From positions 806,001-870,000 of the forward strand of contig AP024676.1 in assembly GCA_025998955.1 (NCBI GenBank): a stretch of DNA of 64,000 bases. Direction: 5' to 3'. The position numbers were made by a program, and so were the translations under genes. Source of the stretch: Candidatus Roseilinea sp. GTDB lineage: Bacteria > Chloroflexota > Anaerolineae > J036 > Brachytrichaceae. This document shows, one piece after another, positions 15,857-24,409 of this stretch; position 1 is the stretch's first letter, and each line of letters begins with the position of its first letter. Below the pieces are notes generated by a model that saw nothing but the letters and a program-made list of their open reading frames with translations, was not told the origin of the DNA and made no database searches.

Positions 15857-16570
15857 ATGAACAGTGTGAAATCCTCTCCGCGCCAGGAACGCAAGTCGCC
15901 GATCCGGCGCATGCAGCTCACCTTCGCCGACCATCACGCCAGCCTGTCGTGGGAAGTGCTGCGCATCACCGCCGAATTCGTGCAGGGGTTCGAGTTCCTC
16001 TCCAACCTGGAGCGCACGGTGACCATCTTTGGCTCGGCGCGCCTGCCGGAGAGTGACCCGTACTACGCGCTGGCACGCGAGCTCGGCCGGCGACTCGCCC
16101 GCGCCAACTACACCGTCGTAACCGGCGGCGGGCCGGGCATCATGGAGGCCGGCAATCGTGGCGCAACCGAGACCGGCGGCCACTCCGTCGGGCTGAACAT
16201 CCAGTTGCCCATGGAGCAGAAGCTCAACCCCTACGTCAAAGAGGGCATGGGCTTCCAGTACTTCTTCAGCCGCAAGTTCATGCTGGACTACTCGGCCCTG
16301 GCCTACGTGTTCTTCCCCGGGGGCTACGGCACGCTGGATGAATTGTTCACCATCCTCACCCTGGTGCAGACCGGCAAATCTAACGGCGCCGTGCCGATCA
16401 TCCTGATCGGTCGCGAGTTCTGGCAGCCGCTGCTGGACTGGATCGCCGGCATGCTGGCGGCGCGCCGGCTGATCGGCTCCGACGATCTGGCGTTACTGCA
16501 TCTGACCGACGACCTGGACGAGGCCATGCGCTTGATCCGCGCCGCCGGCGATTACGCGGACGAGATTTGA
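15857..16570 (+). CDS. LOG-family (TIGR00730-type) Rossmann protein
   Basis: A 237-residue protein with GGGPGIMEAGNRGA and PGGYGTLDELF, the nucleotide-binding and catalytic signatures of the LOG/lysine-decarboxylase-like family. Members hydrolyse cytokinin riboside monophosphates or other nucleotide monophosphates (PpnN-like). The N-terminal ~45 residues are basic and not part of the core. It ends 12 nt before the convergent EAD-TIR-FGE gene. Confidence 0.85.
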   Translation: MNSVKSSPRQERKSPIRRMQLTFADHHASLSWEVLRITAEFVQGFEFLSNLERTVTIFGSARLPESDPYYALARELGRRLARANYTVVTGGGPGIMEAGNRGATETGGHSVGLNIQLPMEQKLNPYVKEGMGFQYFFSRKFMLDYSALAYVFFPGGYGTLDELFTILTLVQTGKSNGAVPIILIGREFWQPLLDWIAGMLAARRLIGSDDLALLHLTDDLDEAMRLIRAAGDYADEI

Positions 16571-16582
16571 AGCGGGCGAGCC

Positions 16583-18088
16583 CTACGGCCGCAGGACGAG
16601 GCGGAAGCCGTAGTCGTAGCTGCGCTCGTGAGGGAAGTTGGCTGCGCGGTAGCCACAGCGTACGCCATCCTTGTTGAAGTCGAACGCGCCGCCGCGCAAC
16701 ACGCGCATGACCCCGTGCGCCGGCCCGCGAGGATCGTTCACCCGCGTCCCGGCGCGTCGTAGATACTCCTCGTCGTCATACCAGTCGGCGCACCATTCCC
16801 ACGTGTTGCCACACATATCGGCAACCCCATATAGGCTGTCGCCGGCCGGTGAGTATCGGCCTACTGGCGTCGTGCCTTGGATGTTGCTCTCGCGGCTGTT
16901 CAGCCGCCTGGGGTCGAATTCGTCGCCCCAGGGATAGATGCGGCCGTCCGTGCCGCGCGCCGCCTTCTCCCATTCTGCCTCGGTCGGCAGCCCGAAGTTC
17001 AATCCGGTCGTCTGGCTCAGCCATTCACAAAACGCCACGGCGTCATTCCATGAAACGTTGACGACCGGATGATCCTCCTTCCCGGCCGGCATTTTGAACT
17101 CGCGCTGGGTGGCCTGAGCGAAGAAGGCATATTGCTGATTGGTGATCGGATAGCGCGCGATGTAATAATCCGACAACCGCACACGGTGGCGCGGCAACTC
17201 GTTCATCTGGGCCGCGCGGTCGCGCTTGACGTGGCTGCCCATCCAGAACGATCCGGCAGGGATGCGCAACAGTTCCAGTTTGATCGGCGCGGCGACCGAC
17301 AGCCGGCTCGGCCAGCGGCGCTTGCCGCTCGGGCTGCGCAGCCAGCGCGTGACGCTGTCGGCGGCCACGCGCGCAGGCGACGACCCCAGCTCGACCAGCA
17401 ACTCGGCCAGCGCCTGCTCATAGCGGTTGGCTGCCGGAATGATCTGATAGGACGTGAGGAACGATGAAAGGAGCGATGGATCGCACGCCTTCAGCATCAT
17501 CGGCACTAGGCGCAGCTTGCCTTGATGCTCGAGCTGGATGGCCAGCCGGGTTTCGCTCCTAACCCAATGAGACTTGACCGCTGCTGGCGAGAGCAGGGCG
17601 AGGAAGACGCCGCTTTCATGGAGGCCGCGGTCAATCGCACTCACCCACGACTCGCCGGGCTGAATGCTCTCCGGCGCGATCCATACCGGGTAGTCATGCC
17701 GCCGCAGATCGGCTGCCAGGCGGCGCGCGATAGGCGCGTCTTCGCGGGCGTAGCTGATGAAGATCTGTCGCGGATCGCGGGCGCGCCTAGGCCGCTCGGC
17801 AACCGGCGTCAGCGGAAAGCGCTTGGCGAATGGCTCGGCGCGCTCCTTCTGTAACGCAGCGCGCAGGTTCATCAGCCTGTTCCGGCGCGCACAGTATTCG
17901 ACGAGCCGATGTGCCCACTGGCTTCGCGATAGGTTCGACCCCTCATAATCCAGATATACGTCGCGAAAGTAGTCGGCGCAGAACAACTCTAGTTCATCCC
18001 TGCTGAAATGTTCCACAATGAAATTGCGCAATTCAGCAATCTCAGTGCGCTGTGTCTGGCGCGCCGATAAGGCGCTTCTCAAAAGCAT
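16583..18088 (-). CDS. EAD-TIR-FGE/sulfatase-modifying-factor fusion
   Basis: Three domains are visible. A helical FSRDELELFCADYF region followed by a WAHRLVEYCARRNRL segment resembles the effector-associated (death-like) adaptor domains. A TIR domain follows, from QIFISYARED through VWIAPESIQPGESW to FLALLSPAAVKSHW. The C-terminal half is an FGE-sulfatase domain: PAGSFWMGS, ITNQQYAFFA, VNVSWNDAVAFCEWLS, PTEAEWEKAARG, and the tail GFRLVLRP. ATG 18088 is chosen because GGGAGGT lies 12 nt upstream (GTG 18091 is 9 nt away); an ATG at 18142 would extend it but lacks an SD. The upstream DNA is markedly AT-rich. I infer a conflict or signalling effector; enzymatic activity of the TIR is unproven. 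Confidence 0.85.
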   Translation of the reverse strand: MLLRSALSARQTQRTEIAELRNFIVEHFSRDELELFCADYFRDVYLDYEGSNLSRSQWAHRLVEYCARRNRLMNLRAALQKERAEPFAKRFPLTPVAERPRRARDPRQIFISYAREDAPIARRLAADLRRHDYPVWIAPESIQPGESWVSAIDRGLHESGVFLALLSPAAVKSHWVRSETRLAIQLEHQGKLRLVPMMLKACDPSLLSSFLTSYQIIPAANRYEQALAELLVELGSSPARVAADSVTRWLRSPSGKRRWPSRLSVAAPIKLELLRIPAGSFWMGSHVKRDRAAQMNELPRHRVRLSDYYIARYPITNQQYAFFAQATQREFKMPAGKEDHPVVNVSWNDAVAFCEWLSQTTGLNFGLPTEAEWEKAARGTDGRIYPWGDEFDPRRLNSRESNIQGTTPVGRYSPAGDSLYGVADMCGNTWEWCADWYDDEEYLRRAGTRVNDPRGPAHGVMRVLRGGAFDFNKDGVRCGYRAANFPHERSYDYGFRLVLRP

Positions 18089-18142
18089 CACGAGAGCGGC
18101 ACCTCCCGAAAACGATCGCTTAAGGTGAAGGGTCAATTTCAT

Positions 18143-18316
18143 TCTCGAAAATATCTATGTAATATCTCATTTTTCGATGAATTATTGTTTTTCAAGTCTA
18201 ATCCGGTCACACATGACGATAGTCGCAAATATGCTATGTTCCACGCGATTGCATCGTAAAACAGCACTCAATCGTTCCCTCCACGTCAGGCAAGCGTGGC
18301 GCCGGGCGAAACCCGA
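18143..18316. other. AT-rich non-coding stretch upstream of the EAD-TIR-FGE gene
   Basis: About 100 nt next to the gene is visibly richer in A and T than the surroundings and probably holds its promoter, but no convincing -35/-10 pair could be fixed. No gene was seen. Confidence 0.5.
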
Positions 18317-18598
18317 GGCTAAACACCCGTGCCGAGCAAGCGCGTGCAGCTCACCCGCATCTTCAGCGTTGGGGTTTAGCCCGACGCAGCTTTTCTGCGC
18401 TATCCCCTCTGTCGCGAGGACGGGTATAGCGCAGATTTGTGGACGTCAGTCATCGCGCTGGGATGAATCCCAGCGCTGAGCATATGGCAAGCCGCATGCA
18501 TCCCCTGTCGGCTCAGCCCAGGCGTTTGCGCCTGGGCGGGTCTTTGCCGCCTCCGCGCAAAAAGTCACCTACTTTTCTGCGCTACACCCCGCGAGGAC
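18317..18598. repeat. Mosaic of REP-like palindromes
   Basis: Nested inverted repeats: GGCTAAAC (18317-18324) with GTTTAGCC (18374-18381); CTGCGCTAT (18395-18403) with ATAGCGCAG (18426-18434); GCGCTGGGAT with ATCCCAGCGC (18455-18476); GCCCAGGCG with CGCCTGGGC (18516-18537). Direct repeats CTTTTCTGCGCTA (18390 and 18572) and CGCGAGGAC (18413 and 18590) flank the block. No gene lies within it. Confidence 0.7.
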
Positions 18599-18646
18599 AA
18601 ATTTGATTGACATCCTCGCACCTTGCACCTTTAATCGGTCTTCGCC

Positions 18647-19804
18647 ATGAAAATCACCGATATCAAGGTCTATCCCGTCTGGGTAGGTAGCCGCAATCAG
18701 TTGATCGTCAAAATCGAAACGGACGAGGGCATCTACGGCTGGGGCGAGTCGGGGCTGAGCGGGCGTGAACTGGCCGTCGAGGGCGCCCTGCGCCACTATC
18801 GTGAGCTGTTGATTGGGCAAGACCCGATGCGCAGTGGCTTCATCTGGCAACTGCTCTACCGCTCACAATACTTCGAGGGCGGGCGTGTGCTCACCGCCGC
18901 TCAGAGCGCCATTGACATCGCGCTCCACGACATCAAGGGCAAGGCGCTGGGTGTGCCGGTGTATCAACTGCTCGGCGGCAAGCAGCGCGACTACGTGAAC
19001 TGCTTCGCCACCACCGGCGCAGAGCGCGTCGAGCAACTCATCGAGCGCTGCCGATTGTTGATCAGCCAGGGCTGGAACATCATCCGCATGTCGTCGGCCT
19101 ATGCCGGCCAGGATGACGAACGCATCTGGGAGCCGTGGTCGTCCATCGGTATCACTGCCGACTGGTTCGCCCAGGTGCGCGCCGCCGTCGGCAGCGGACC
19201 GGTGCTGGGCGTGGACTATCATCACCGGCTGAGCGTGGCCGAGGCCGCGTCATTCTGCCAGCGCATGCCCAGGGGAACGCTCGACTTCCTGGAAGAGCCG
19301 ATTCGCGACGAATGTCCCGAGGCCTACGAGCAATTGCGGCGCATGACCGACGTGCCGTTGGCTATCGGCGAAGAGTTCAGCAGCAAGTGGCAAGCCTTGC
19401 CTTACATCGAGCGCGGCATCACGAACTATATGCGGCTGGACATCTGCAACATCGGCGGCTTCACCGAGGCGATGAAGGTGGCCGGTTGGTGCGAGGCGCA
19501 CTACATTGACCTGATGCCGCACAACCCACTCGGCCCGATCTGTACTGCGGCCACGGTGCACCTGGCCGCGGCCATCCCTAACTTCTTCGCGCTCGAAGTG
19601 CGCTATTCGCCAACCGAGAATTTGAACTTCTACAACGAAGATGTCTTCCCGGTGCAACTCAGGCTCGAGGGATCGCGCTTTCCCGTGCCCGAGGCGCCCG
19701 GCCTGGGCGTCGAGTTCAACGAGAAGGACTTCGGCGGCCGGCCGTTCAAATTCTGGGAGGCGCCCAAGCTGTATCGCAGCGACGGGAGCGTGCAGAACTG
19801 GTGA
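18647..19804 (+). CDS. Enolase-superfamily dehydratase (galactonate dehydratase-like)
   Basis: A 385-residue member of the mandelate racemase/muconate lactonizing group, probably dehydrating a sugar acid with Mg2+. Seen: the capping domain start MKITDIKVYPVWVG, YGWGESGLSG, the metal ligands GVDYHH, FLEEPI and IGEEF, and the PHNPLGPICTAA segment typical of the DgoD branch with its general acid-base His. The substrate cannot be read from the sequence. A proline-racemase-family gene follows 90 nt downstream, so a shared catabolic unit is plausible. Confidence 0.83.
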   Translation: MKITDIKVYPVWVGSRNQLIVKIETDEGIYGWGESGLSGRELAVEGALRHYRELLIGQDPMRSGFIWQLLYRSQYFEGGRVLTAAQSAIDIALHDIKGKALGVPVYQLLGGKQRDYVNCFATTGAERVEQLIERCRLLISQGWNIIRMSSAYAGQDDERIWEPWSSIGITADWFAQVRAAVGSGPVLGVDYHHRLSVAEAASFCQRMPRGTLDFLEEPIRDECPEAYEQLRRMTDVPLAIGEEFSSKWQALPYIERGITNYMRLDICNIGGFTEAMKVAGWCEAHYIDLMPHNPLGPICTAATVHLAAAIPNFFALEVRYSPTENLNFYNEDVFPVQLRLEGSRFPVPEAPGLGVEFNEKDFGGRPFKFWEAPKLYRSDGSVQNW

Positions 19805-19894
19805 GCGAAGTGGCACGGTTGATCGGTCGCAAGGTGGCCGGGTCATGGGATGTGCACGCCCGGCAGCCTATCAACCCGGCAACTCATCAGCACC

Positions 19895-20914
19895 ATGCAA
19901 AAGCTCCATGTCATTGACTCCCATACCGGCGGCGAGCCGACGCGGTTGGTGATTGACGGCGGGCCGGATCTGGGCGATGGAAGCGTGGCCGAACAACTGC
20001 GCGTCTTGCGCGAACGGCACGACTGGCTTCGCCGCAGCGTGATCCACGAGCCGCGTGGTAGCGACGTGATCGTCGGCGCGTGGCTGTGCCGGCCCGGTGA
20101 CCCGACGTGCAGCGCCGGCGTGATCTTCTTCAATAACGCCGGCTATCTGGGCATGTGCGGCCACGGGACGATCGGTCTGGTGGCATCGCTGGCCTATCTC
20201 GGACGTATCGCGCCCGGCGCGCATCGCATCGAAACGCCCGTCGGGATTGTCGAGGCGACGCTGCATGCTGCGCCCGGCGAGGCGTGCGGCTATCCAAACC
20301 GCGTCTCCGTGCGTAACGTGCCCAGCTACCGCTACGCTAAGGATGTGCACATTCATGTGGACGGCATCGGCGTGGTGACCGGCGACACAGCCTGGGGCGG
20401 CAACTGGTTCTTCCTCGTCCACGATCCCGGCCAGATGTTGAGCGCAACGAACATTCCGGCGCTGACCCAATTCGCAGCGCGCATCAAGGACGCCCTACGA
20501 CGCGACAACATCACCGGTGCGGGTGGCGCCGAGATTGACCACATCGAGTTGTTCGGGCCAAGTACGCAAGCCGACAGCCGGAACTTCGTGCTGTGCCCGG
20601 GCAATGCCTACGATCGCTCACCGTGCGGCACCGGCACCAGCGCCAAGCTGGCCTGCCTGTATGCCGACGGCCAGCTCTTGCCCGGCCAGGTGTGGCATCA
20701 GGAAAGCATCATCGGCAGCGTGTTCGAAGCCGGCTTCGAGGCGAATGCCGACGGCTCGATTACCCCGACGATCACCGGCGAAGCATTCGTCACTGCCGAC
20801 GCGACGCTATTGCTCGACCCCGCGATCCATTTCGGTGGGGGCTGGTCTATTGAGACCTTGCAAATCATCGTAGGATTGTGCTCGCGCAAGCCTGCGCCTT
20901 CGGCTCACAACTGA
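19895..20914 (+). CDS. Proline racemase family enzyme (4-hydroxyproline epimerase-like)
   Basis: A 339-residue enzyme with [12 protein letters not shown] near the N-terminus and both catalytic cysteines in place: MCGHGTIG and [10 protein letters not shown]. The second cysteine marks a racemase/epimerase; the dehydratase branch has Thr instead. The ATG at 19895 matches the family start M[12 protein letters not shown]. The substrate, trans-4-hydroxyproline or proline, is undecided. Confidence 0.88.
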   Translation: MQKLHVIDSHTGGEPTRLVIDGGPDLGDGSVAEQLRVLRERHDWLRRSVIHEPRGSDVIVGAWLCRPGDPTCSAGVIFFNNAGYLGMCGHGTIGLVASLAYLGRIAPGAHRIETPVGIVEATLHAAPGEACGYPNRVSVRNVPSYRYAKDVHIHVDGIGVVTGDTAWGGNWFFLVHDPGQMLSATNIPALTQFAARIKDALRRDNITGAGGAEIDHIELFGPSTQADSRNFVLCPGNAYDRSPCGTGTSAKLACLYADGQLLPGQVWHQESIIGSVFEAGFEANADGSITPTITGEAFVTADATLLLDPAIHFGGGWSIETLQIIVGLCSRKPAPSAHN

Positions 20915-21034
20915 GTTGGCAGTCATGCATCACGAGGGATCGCAAGCGTTTACTCCGCCACGCATGCTTGGTCAGTGTGCTTGTCGAAGAGCCACTGCAG
21001 ACCGCTCTTGAGCATCGTGTTCGCCCGCCGAACA

Positions 21035-21063
21035 TTGACAATTAAACTATGTGCGCATAGAAT
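21035..21063 (+). promoter_or_regulatory. Promoter of the DtxR-type regulator operon
   Basis: A consensus TTGACA (21035-21040), 17 nt, TAGAAT (21058-21063). It is the best promoter match noticed in the window and lies 42 nt before the regulator ATG. Confidence 0.8.
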
Positions 21064-21078
21064 TTGACTGCAGTCAAA
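21063..21078. promoter_or_regulatory. Palindromic operator TTTGACTGCAGTCAAA
   Basis: A perfect 16-bp palindrome that touches the -10 element and covers the likely transcription start. Its position suits repression, most simply autoregulation by the DtxR-type protein encoded directly downstream. A further GTTTGACA lies at about 21085-21092. Confidence 0.7.
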
Positions 21079-21104
21079 CCAGAAGTTTGACAATACGCGA
21101 AACC

Positions 21105-21788
21105 ATGTCAAAAGCGACTTACACCGACCCGGTCGGCGTGAACGATGCGACGTTGCATTACCTGGACGTCATCTACCGCTTGACCCAGCAGTCCGACGCC
21201 GCGAACACCACTGAGATCGCGGAGAAGCTGGGCGTCACGCCGTCGGGCGCCAGCGTGATGCTCAAGCGATTGGCCGAGCGCAAACTGGTGCAGCTCACAC
21301 CCTACAAGGGCGCGACGCTCACGCCGGAGGGCCGACGATTGGCGCTGCGCACGATTCGGCGCCACCGCCTGCTGGAGATGTTTCTGCATCAGGTGATGGG
21401 GTTTGCGTGGCATGAGGTGGACGACCACGCCCACGCCCTCGAAACGGCCATCACCGAGCCGCTCGAAGACCGGATGGACGAGATGCTCGGCCATCCGACA
21501 CGCTGCCCGCATGGCCACCTGATCCCCAACAAAGATGGCACCCTGCCTCAGGTGAACGATGTGCCGATCCTCTCCCTCGCGCCGAGCGCGACCGGTGTCA
21601 TTCGCTGCGTGGACACCGACAACGGCGAATGGCTCAAGTACCTGGGCGAGCAAGGGCTCAAACCGGGCGTGCGCGTGACGCTGAGAGGGGTGGCTCCCTA
21701 CGGCGGGCCGGTTACCATCGAAACGCCCGATGGTGCCGTCGCCATCGGACAAAACTTGGCCGAGCTGATCTACGTCGAACCCGACTAA
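21105..21788 (+). CDS. DtxR/MntR-family metal-dependent repressor
   Basis: A 227-residue regulator. A winged HTH (LDVIYRLTQQSDAANTTEIA, GVTPSGASVMLKRLAERKLV) is followed by the dimerisation and metal-binding helices (RRHRLLEMFLHQVMGFAWHEVDDHAHALE, GHPTRCPHGHLIP). The C-terminal SH3/FeoA-like domain follows (GVIRCVDTD to LIYVEP). The full three-domain layout resembles DtxR/IdeR more than the short MntR form. It is 4 nt upstream of a P1B-4 ATPase and has a palindromic operator over its own promoter. I infer that it senses Fe2+, Mn2+ or Co2+ and controls efflux. Confidence 0.9.
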   Translation: MSKATYTDPVGVNDATLHYLDVIYRLTQQSDAANTTEIAEKLGVTPSGASVMLKRLAERKLVQLTPYKGATLTPEGRRLALRTIRRHRLLEMFLHQVMGFAWHEVDDHAHALETAITEPLEDRMDEMLGHPTRCPHGHLIPNKDGTLPQVNDVPILSLAPSATGVIRCVDTDNGEWLKYLGEQGLKPGVRVTLRGVAPYGGPVTIETPDGAVAIGQNLAELIYVEPD

Positions 21789-21792
21789 GGCC

Positions 21793-23874
21793 ATGGCTAC
21801 ATCGGCGCAACCTCAACTGTCTTCGACAAACGTCCGACCGACTCCCCCTGCGCCTTTTCTTGCGCGGGCACGCGCTTGGCTCACGCCGCTGCGCCTAGAG
21901 GCCATTTGTGTGGCGATCACCTTCGTCGCCATGATGGCCGGGCTGATGACGACGCACATGGGCGTGAATCCGACGGTGCCGGCGTTCTTCTATCTGATCG
22001 CCTACATCAGCGGCGGCGTCTTCGGCCTCCAAGCCGGCATCGAGTCGCTGCGCCACTTCCGCATTGATGTTGACCTGCTGATGATCCTGGCGGCGCTGGG
22101 CGCCGTCGTCGTCGGCTCGCCGTTCGAGGGCGCGATGCTGTTGTTCTTGTTCTCGCTCTCGAACGTCCTGCAGGCGTATGCCCTCGGTCGCACCCGCAGC
22201 GCCATCCAAGCGCTGATGAAGCTGCGACCGGACCGCGCGCTGCTCAAACGGGATGGTGAAACCGTGCTCACGCCGATCGAGCAACTCGCCGTCGGCGATC
22301 ACATTCTAGTGCGGCCCGGTGAGCGCGTGCCGCTGGACGGCATAGTGGTCGAGGGCGAAAGCACACTCGACCAATCCTCGGTGACCGGCGAATCCATGCC
22401 GGTGAGCAAGGGCGTGGGCGACTTGGTCTTCGCCGGCACGGTCAACCAGTCCGGCAGTCTGGAAGTGAAGGTGACCAAGTTGGCGCGCGACTCGACCATC
22501 GCCCGGCTGATCCAGATGGTCGAACAAGCGCAGAGCCAAAAAGCGCCCACCGAGCGCTTCCTCGATAAGTTCGAACAGGTCTACGCCGTCGGCGTGATTC
22601 TCTTCACGCTGTTGTTGATCATCGTCCCGCCCGCGTTCTTCAACGCACCTTTCGAGGAATCGCTCTACCGCGCCATCACGGTGATGGTCGTCGCGTCGCC
22701 CTGTGCGCTGATCATCAGCACGCCGGCTTCGATCCTGTCGGCCATCGCCAACGGCGCGCGGCGTGGCATCCTCTTCAAGGGCGGCGCATACCTGGAGCGT
22801 GCCGGCCAGCTCGACATCGTCGCTTTCGACAAAACCGGCACGCTCACCGTGGGCAAGCCGACGGTGACCGACGTGACCATCATCCCGATGGTCGCGCCGG
22901 ACTGCGACGACCGATCCACCGACGGCAGGGAGGCGCTGTGCCCGCCGAGCGTCCCCGCTCATATCCGAACCGAGCAGGAAAATATCCTGCTCACCTTGGC
23001 AGCATCGGTCGAATCGAAGTCCGAGCACCCGCTGGCGCTGGCCATTGTAGACACGGCCAAACATCGCGGCCTGAACATTCCGGAAGCGACGGACTTCGTG
23101 AACACCACCGGCAAAGGCGTCCGCGCGCGCACGGCCTTCATGGGCGGCATGACCATCGCCATCGGCAACCCACGCTATTTCGACGGCTACCAAACCGTCG
23201 GCATGGAACGCGCGATGCAGGTGGTGACCCGGCTGCAAGACGAGGGCAAGACTTCGGTGCTCGTGGCCAAGATCAACGATGACACGCACGCCAATATCCT
23301 GGGCGTCATCGCCATTGCCGATGTCGTCCGACCGAGCGCTGCCGGTGTCATCAAGCGGCTGCGTGAACTAGGCATCAAGCGCACAGTCATGCTGACAGGC
23401 GACAACGAGCGTGTGGCGCGCGCCGTCGCTCGGCAAACCGGCGTGGACGAGGTATACGCCGACCTGTTGCCCGAGGATAAAGTCATTCAGATCAGGCGTC
23501 TGCGCGAAGGTGCCGGGAAACCGAACGAGGTGGCGATGGTCGGTGACGGGGTCAACGATGCGCCGGCGCTGGCCAGCGCCAGCCTGGGCGTGGCGATGGG
23601 CGCCGCGGGCACCGATGTCGCGCTCGAAACCGCCGACGTGGTGCTGATGTCCGATGACCTGCGCAACATCTCCTACGCGATCTCGCTCAGCCGTCAAGCC
23701 CGCCGAGTCGTCATCCAGAACCTTGCGTTCGCGATTGCAGTGATCGTCGTGCTGGTGATCACGGCGTTGGGGTTCGAGCTTCCCCTGCCCGCCGGTGTGG
23801 TCGGGCACGAAGGCAGCACGGTGATCGTGGTGTTGAACGGGTTGCGGCTCTTGTTGTTCCGCGAGAAGCAATGA
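21793..23874 (+). CDS. P1B-4-type metal-exporting ATPase (SPC motif)
   Basis: A 693-residue heavy-metal P-type ATPase without an N-terminal metal-binding domain. The membrane metal site is SPCAL (about residue 302) instead of CPC, and a late helix carries HEGST with NGLRLL; together these mark the P1B-4 subgroup, which exports Co2+/Fe2+ (CoaT, CtpD, PfeT type). Also seen: TGES actuator (VTGESMPV), phosphorylation motif DKTGTLT (about residue 346), SEHPLA, and GDGVNDAPAL. It forms an operon with the DtxR-type gene (4-nt gap), which favours iron or cobalt/manganese homeostasis. Confidence 0.92.
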   Translation: MATSAQPQLSSTNVRPTPPAPFLARARAWLTPLRLEAICVAITFVAMMAGLMTTHMGVNPTVPAFFYLIAYISGGVFGLQAGIESLRHFRIDVDLLMILAALGAVVVGSPFEGAMLLFLFSLSNVLQAYALGRTRSAIQALMKLRPDRALLKRDGETVLTPIEQLAVGDHILVRPGERVPLDGIVVEGESTLDQSSVTGESMPVSKGVGDLVFAGTVNQSGSLEVKVTKLARDSTIARLIQMVEQAQSQKAPTERFLDKFEQVYAVGVILFTLLLIIVPPAFFNAPFEESLYRAITVMVVASPCALIISTPASILSAIANGARRGILFKGGAYLERAGQLDIVAFDKTGTLTVGKPTVTDVTIIPMVAPDCDDRSTDGREALCPPSVPAHIRTEQENILLTLAASVESKSEHPLALAIVDTAKHRGLNIPEATDFVNTTGKGVRARTAFMGGMTIAIGNPRYFDGYQTVGMERAMQVVTRLQDEGKTSVLVAKINDDTHANILGVIAIADVVRPSAAGVIKRLRELGIKRTVMLTGDNERVARAVARQTGVDEVYADLLPEDKVIQIRRLREGAGKPNEVAMVGDGVNDAPALASASLGVAMGAAGTDVALETADVVLMSDDLRNISYAISLSRQARRVVIQNLAFAIAVIVVLVITALGFELPLPAGVVGHEGSTVIVVLNGLRLLLFREKQ

Positions 23875-23882
23875 AAAATATT

Positions 23883-23917
23883 TAGGCCCTAAGGTTCTTC
23901 GAGAACCTCAGGGCCTA
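23883..23917. repeat. Long hairpin after the metal ATPase (REP-like)
   Basis: Arms 23883-23898 and 23902-23917 pair over 16 bp with one mismatch around a TCG loop. The core CTAAGGTTCTTCGAGAACC is shared with 52570-52606. It may end transcription of the ATPase operon, although no U tract follows. Confidence 0.8.
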
Positions 23918-23967
23918 CGCTTCCAGATCGCTGTGCAACCGTTCGATCAACGTCGGTCGCGCCTACG

Positions 23968-24002
23968 GCTCACAGCCCACAGCGGATAGCTCAAAGCTCA
24001 GC
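23968..24002. repeat. Heptamer array next to rpsT
   Basis: Five in-phase units: GCTCACA, GCCCACA, GCGGATA, GCTCAAA, GCTCAGC. The array ends 1 nt from the rpsT stop codon. The unit is related to that at 31094-31128 read on the other strand (AGCTCAC). Confidence 0.7.
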
Positions 24003-24003
24003 G

Positions 24004-24288
24004 CTACTTCTTTGCCGCAGCCGCCGCGACCGCTTTGTTGTAGAGCTTCATCAAGCGCGATTTACGCCGGGCCGCGTTGTTCTTGTGAATCACGCCCTTG
24101 CCCGCGGCACGATCCAGGTAGCTGATCGCCTTGATCAGTTCGACTTTTGCCTGCTCTAAATCCTTCGACGCGATGGCAAGGCGCGTCTTTTTAATCGCCG
24201 TGCGCGAGCGCGAACGGTGCAGACGATTGAACTGCGCCTTGCGTGCGCTGTTGCGAATGCGCTGCTTCGCAGATGCCGTATTTGCCAC
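24004..24288 (-). CDS. rpsT: 30S ribosomal protein S20
   Basis: A 94-residue basic, Ala/Lys-rich protein of the small subunit that binds 16S rRNA. It opens with ANTASAKQRIRNS and has RSRTAIKKTRLAI, RAAGKGVIHKNNAARRKSRL and a poly-Ala/Lys tail, all typical of S20. The start is a GTG at 24288: AGAGGGA lies at suitable distance upstream, and the product then begins where S20 proteins normally do. The longer ATG at 24366 would add 26 unrelated residues. Confidence 0.95.
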   Translation of the reverse strand: MANTASAKQRIRNSARKAQFNRLHRSRSRTAIKKTRLAIASKDLEQAKVELIKAISYLDRAAGKGVIHKNNAARRKSRLMKLYNKAVAAAAAKK

Positions 24289-24409
24289 TGGAATCCCTCT
24301 CCGATTCGTTTGAATGAAACTTGAACGCTGATTCGATGCACGCCGTCTACCGGCGCGCAAACACACGATATTCTACCCGGGGTCGGCCAAGCCGTCTAGG
24401 CGCTAGGCG

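Noticed and set aside
20950-21015. A 21-codon frame on the minus strand upstream of the DtxR-type gene
   Set aside because: Weak ribosome site, too short to judge, and no family recognised; not supported as a gene.
23883-23917. Classical Rho-independent terminator after the P1B-4 ATPase
   Set aside because: The stem is strong, but no U tract follows and the same core occurs elsewhere as a repeat, so it is annotated as a repeat.
24289-24366. N-terminal extension of S20 from ATG 24366
   Set aside because: The 26 extra residues are unlike S20, and the GTG at 24288 has a good ribosome site.
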